DNA from: CAWDDA01 sp963813345
GTDB lineage: Bacteria > Acidobacteriota > Blastocatellia > RBC074
Reading direction: 5' to 3'
Length of the DNA stretch: 64,000 nt
Assembly (NCBI GenBank): GCA_963813345.1
Contig: CAWEYR010000027.1
Coordinates: 1 to 64,000, forward strand
Within the stretch, counting starts at the first letter, position 1. Each line of letters opens with the position of its first letter. Shown here one piece after another: positions 62,998 through 64,000 of this stretch. Both the position numbers and the translations under genes were made by a program. The notes under the pieces are model-generated. The model was not told the DNA's origin and did not search any database. It was given only the letters and a program-made list of their open reading frames with translations.

Positions 62998-64000
62998 CTA
63001 TTCTGGCTCACTTACGGAAGCAGTGATTCTCTCCAGTTTCTTCAACCGTTCAAAGAGTTCAGGTAAACGGGCGTAGAGCGACTGAGCTCGTCGCCATTTT
63101 TGATAATCCATGGCCGGCATCATTCCGCCCATCAATCTACCCGGTTCGACACTCTTGGTCACGCCTGTACGAGCGGTAATGATTGCGCGATCGCCGATAG
63201 TTATATGCTGATTTGTGCCGATTTGACCTGCGATGATGCAGTTTCGGCCAACTGTCGTGCCCCCGGAGAAGCCTGCGAGGGCTGCGACAACTGTATCCTC
63301 GCCGATGTCACAATTGTGACCTACCTGGATCAGATTATCGAACTTGACTCCCCGCCGGATGCGAGTCTCGCCAAATCCTCCGCGATCGATGCAGCAATTG
63401 GCTCCGATCTCGACGTCGTCCTCAATGATTACGCGGCCAACCTGCCAGAGCTTGAACTGCCGGCCTTCATCATCAGCAACGAAGCTGAAGCCATCGGCTC
63501 CGATCACCGTGCCGCTGTGAATCCGGCAGCGTTTTCCTATTTCGGTTGCATCGTAAATCGTCACATTGCCAAAGACGGTCGTGTCATCGTCCACGATAAC
63601 GCGATCTCCAATTACGACTCCTGGATGCAGCGTTACTCTGTCACCGATTCGCGATTCAGACCCGATCGTGACCCGAGGGTGGATCGAACAATCGGCCCCA
63701 TAGCTCGATCCCGCGCCAATCGCGAGCTCCGGACTGACTCCTCGAGGGCTATAGTCTTTACGATGAAATACATCGATCGCGCGAGCGAAGGCGAGTTTCG
63801 GGTTCGCAGAAACGAGCAGCGTGAACCCGCTGAGTGCATCGATTTCGGCGATTTTATGATTGACGATGATTGCCGTGCCCGGAGTCGAGATTGCGTCGTC
63901 GACTCTCGGCGTGTCGGCAACGAACGTGATCTCTCCCGAGCGTGCATTCCCTAGTGGAGCCACACCCGTGATTTCGAGGTCCGGGTTACCGCGTAGTTCA
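62998..64000 (-). CDS. lpxD: UDP-3-O-acylglucosamine N-acyltransferase, N-terminus beyond the window
   Basis: Adds the second (amide-linked) hydroxyacyl chain in lipid A synthesis. The open frame runs off the right edge (NPDLEITGVAPLGNARSGEI near 63990-63930 is the typical N-terminal domain), so the gene is partial; a GTG at 63963 is not the true start. The beta-helix hexapeptides (IHPRVTIGSESRIGDRVTLH) and GFSFVADDEG, IEIGANCCIDRGGFGETRIR and QVGHNCDIGEDTVVAALAGF are characteristic, with the catalytic His in GHNCD. A C-terminal helix (RRAQSLYARLPELFERLKKL) completes the protein. Confidence 0.96.
   Translation of the reverse strand, partial: ELRGNPDLEITGVAPLGNARSGEITFVADTPRVDDAISTPGTAIIVNHKIAEIDALSGFTLLVSANPKLAFARAIDVFHRKDYSPRGVSPELAIGAGSSYGADCSIHPRVTIGSESRIGDRVTLHPGVVIGDRVIVDDDTTVFGNVTIYDATEIGKRCRIHSGTVIGADGFSFVADDEGRQFKLWQVGRVIIEDDVEIGANCCIDRGGFGETRIRRGVKFDNLIQVGHNCDIGEDTVVAALAGFSGGTTVGRNCIIAGQIGTNQHITIGDRAIITARTGVTKSVEPGRLMGGMMPAMDYQKWRRAQSLYARLPELFERLKKLERITASVSEPE

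Overview
The window reads as a chromosomal segment of a Gram-negative, probably heterotrophic member of the Acidobacteriota. Class Blastocatellia or a close relative is my inference. The grounds are a lipid A operon (lpxD-fabZ-lpxA-lpxI), a tripartite RND efflux operon, a secreted TPR-CHAT protein, an SBBP-repeat protein, a kinase-TPR protein, a small secreted protein ending in GFNPQPDPPG, and many dispersed palindromic intergenic repeats. No rRNA, credible tRNA, CRISPR array, transposase or prophage was seen.

Layout. 0-12 kb: a secreted protein and sucD (minus), then tetR-MFP-RND-ornithine cyclodeaminase-like-TolC, then a DUF1844/MBL/ribF operon. 12-20 kb: ABC1 kinase, a DCC thiol-oxidoreductase, a GNAT/ADP-forming acyl-CoA ligase, an L,D-transpeptidase, a LOG-family protein, a zinc ribbon and a sodium:solute symporter. 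20-31 kb: a Gld-like ABC system, sucC, a divergent NTF2-like protein and class A PBP, purC coupled to a Fis-type HTH gene. 30-39 kb: acyl-CoA dehydrogenase, biotin-dependent carboxylase alpha and beta, an AhpD-like protein, an acyl-CoA ligase and AtuA, together a branched or isoprenoid acyl-CoA catabolic island. 39-51.6 kb: an all-minus block running from a TPR-CHAT protein through an ECF sigma factor and membrane anti-sigma factor to a series of secreted proteins. 51.8-60.6 kb: two SDRs, an M48 protease, a Ser/Thr kinase-TPR protein, DUF445, a thioesterase, SPFH and NfeD. 60.7-64 kb: the lipid A genes, with lpxD running off the edge.

Two things affect interpretation. First, the assembly contains many single-base indels that break conserved genes. 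I have joined fragments and given the junctions. An apparent DCC-GNAT-ligase fusion is one product of such an indel. Second, most intergenic gaps hold palindromes of a few recurrent families, sometimes nested in one another or running into coding ends.

The most interesting candidate system is the CHAT/sigma/anti-sigma/secreted-protein block. The anti-sigma gene and the small secreted-protein gene share a nearly identical upstream motif at the same distance from their start codons, which suggests a local regulon.
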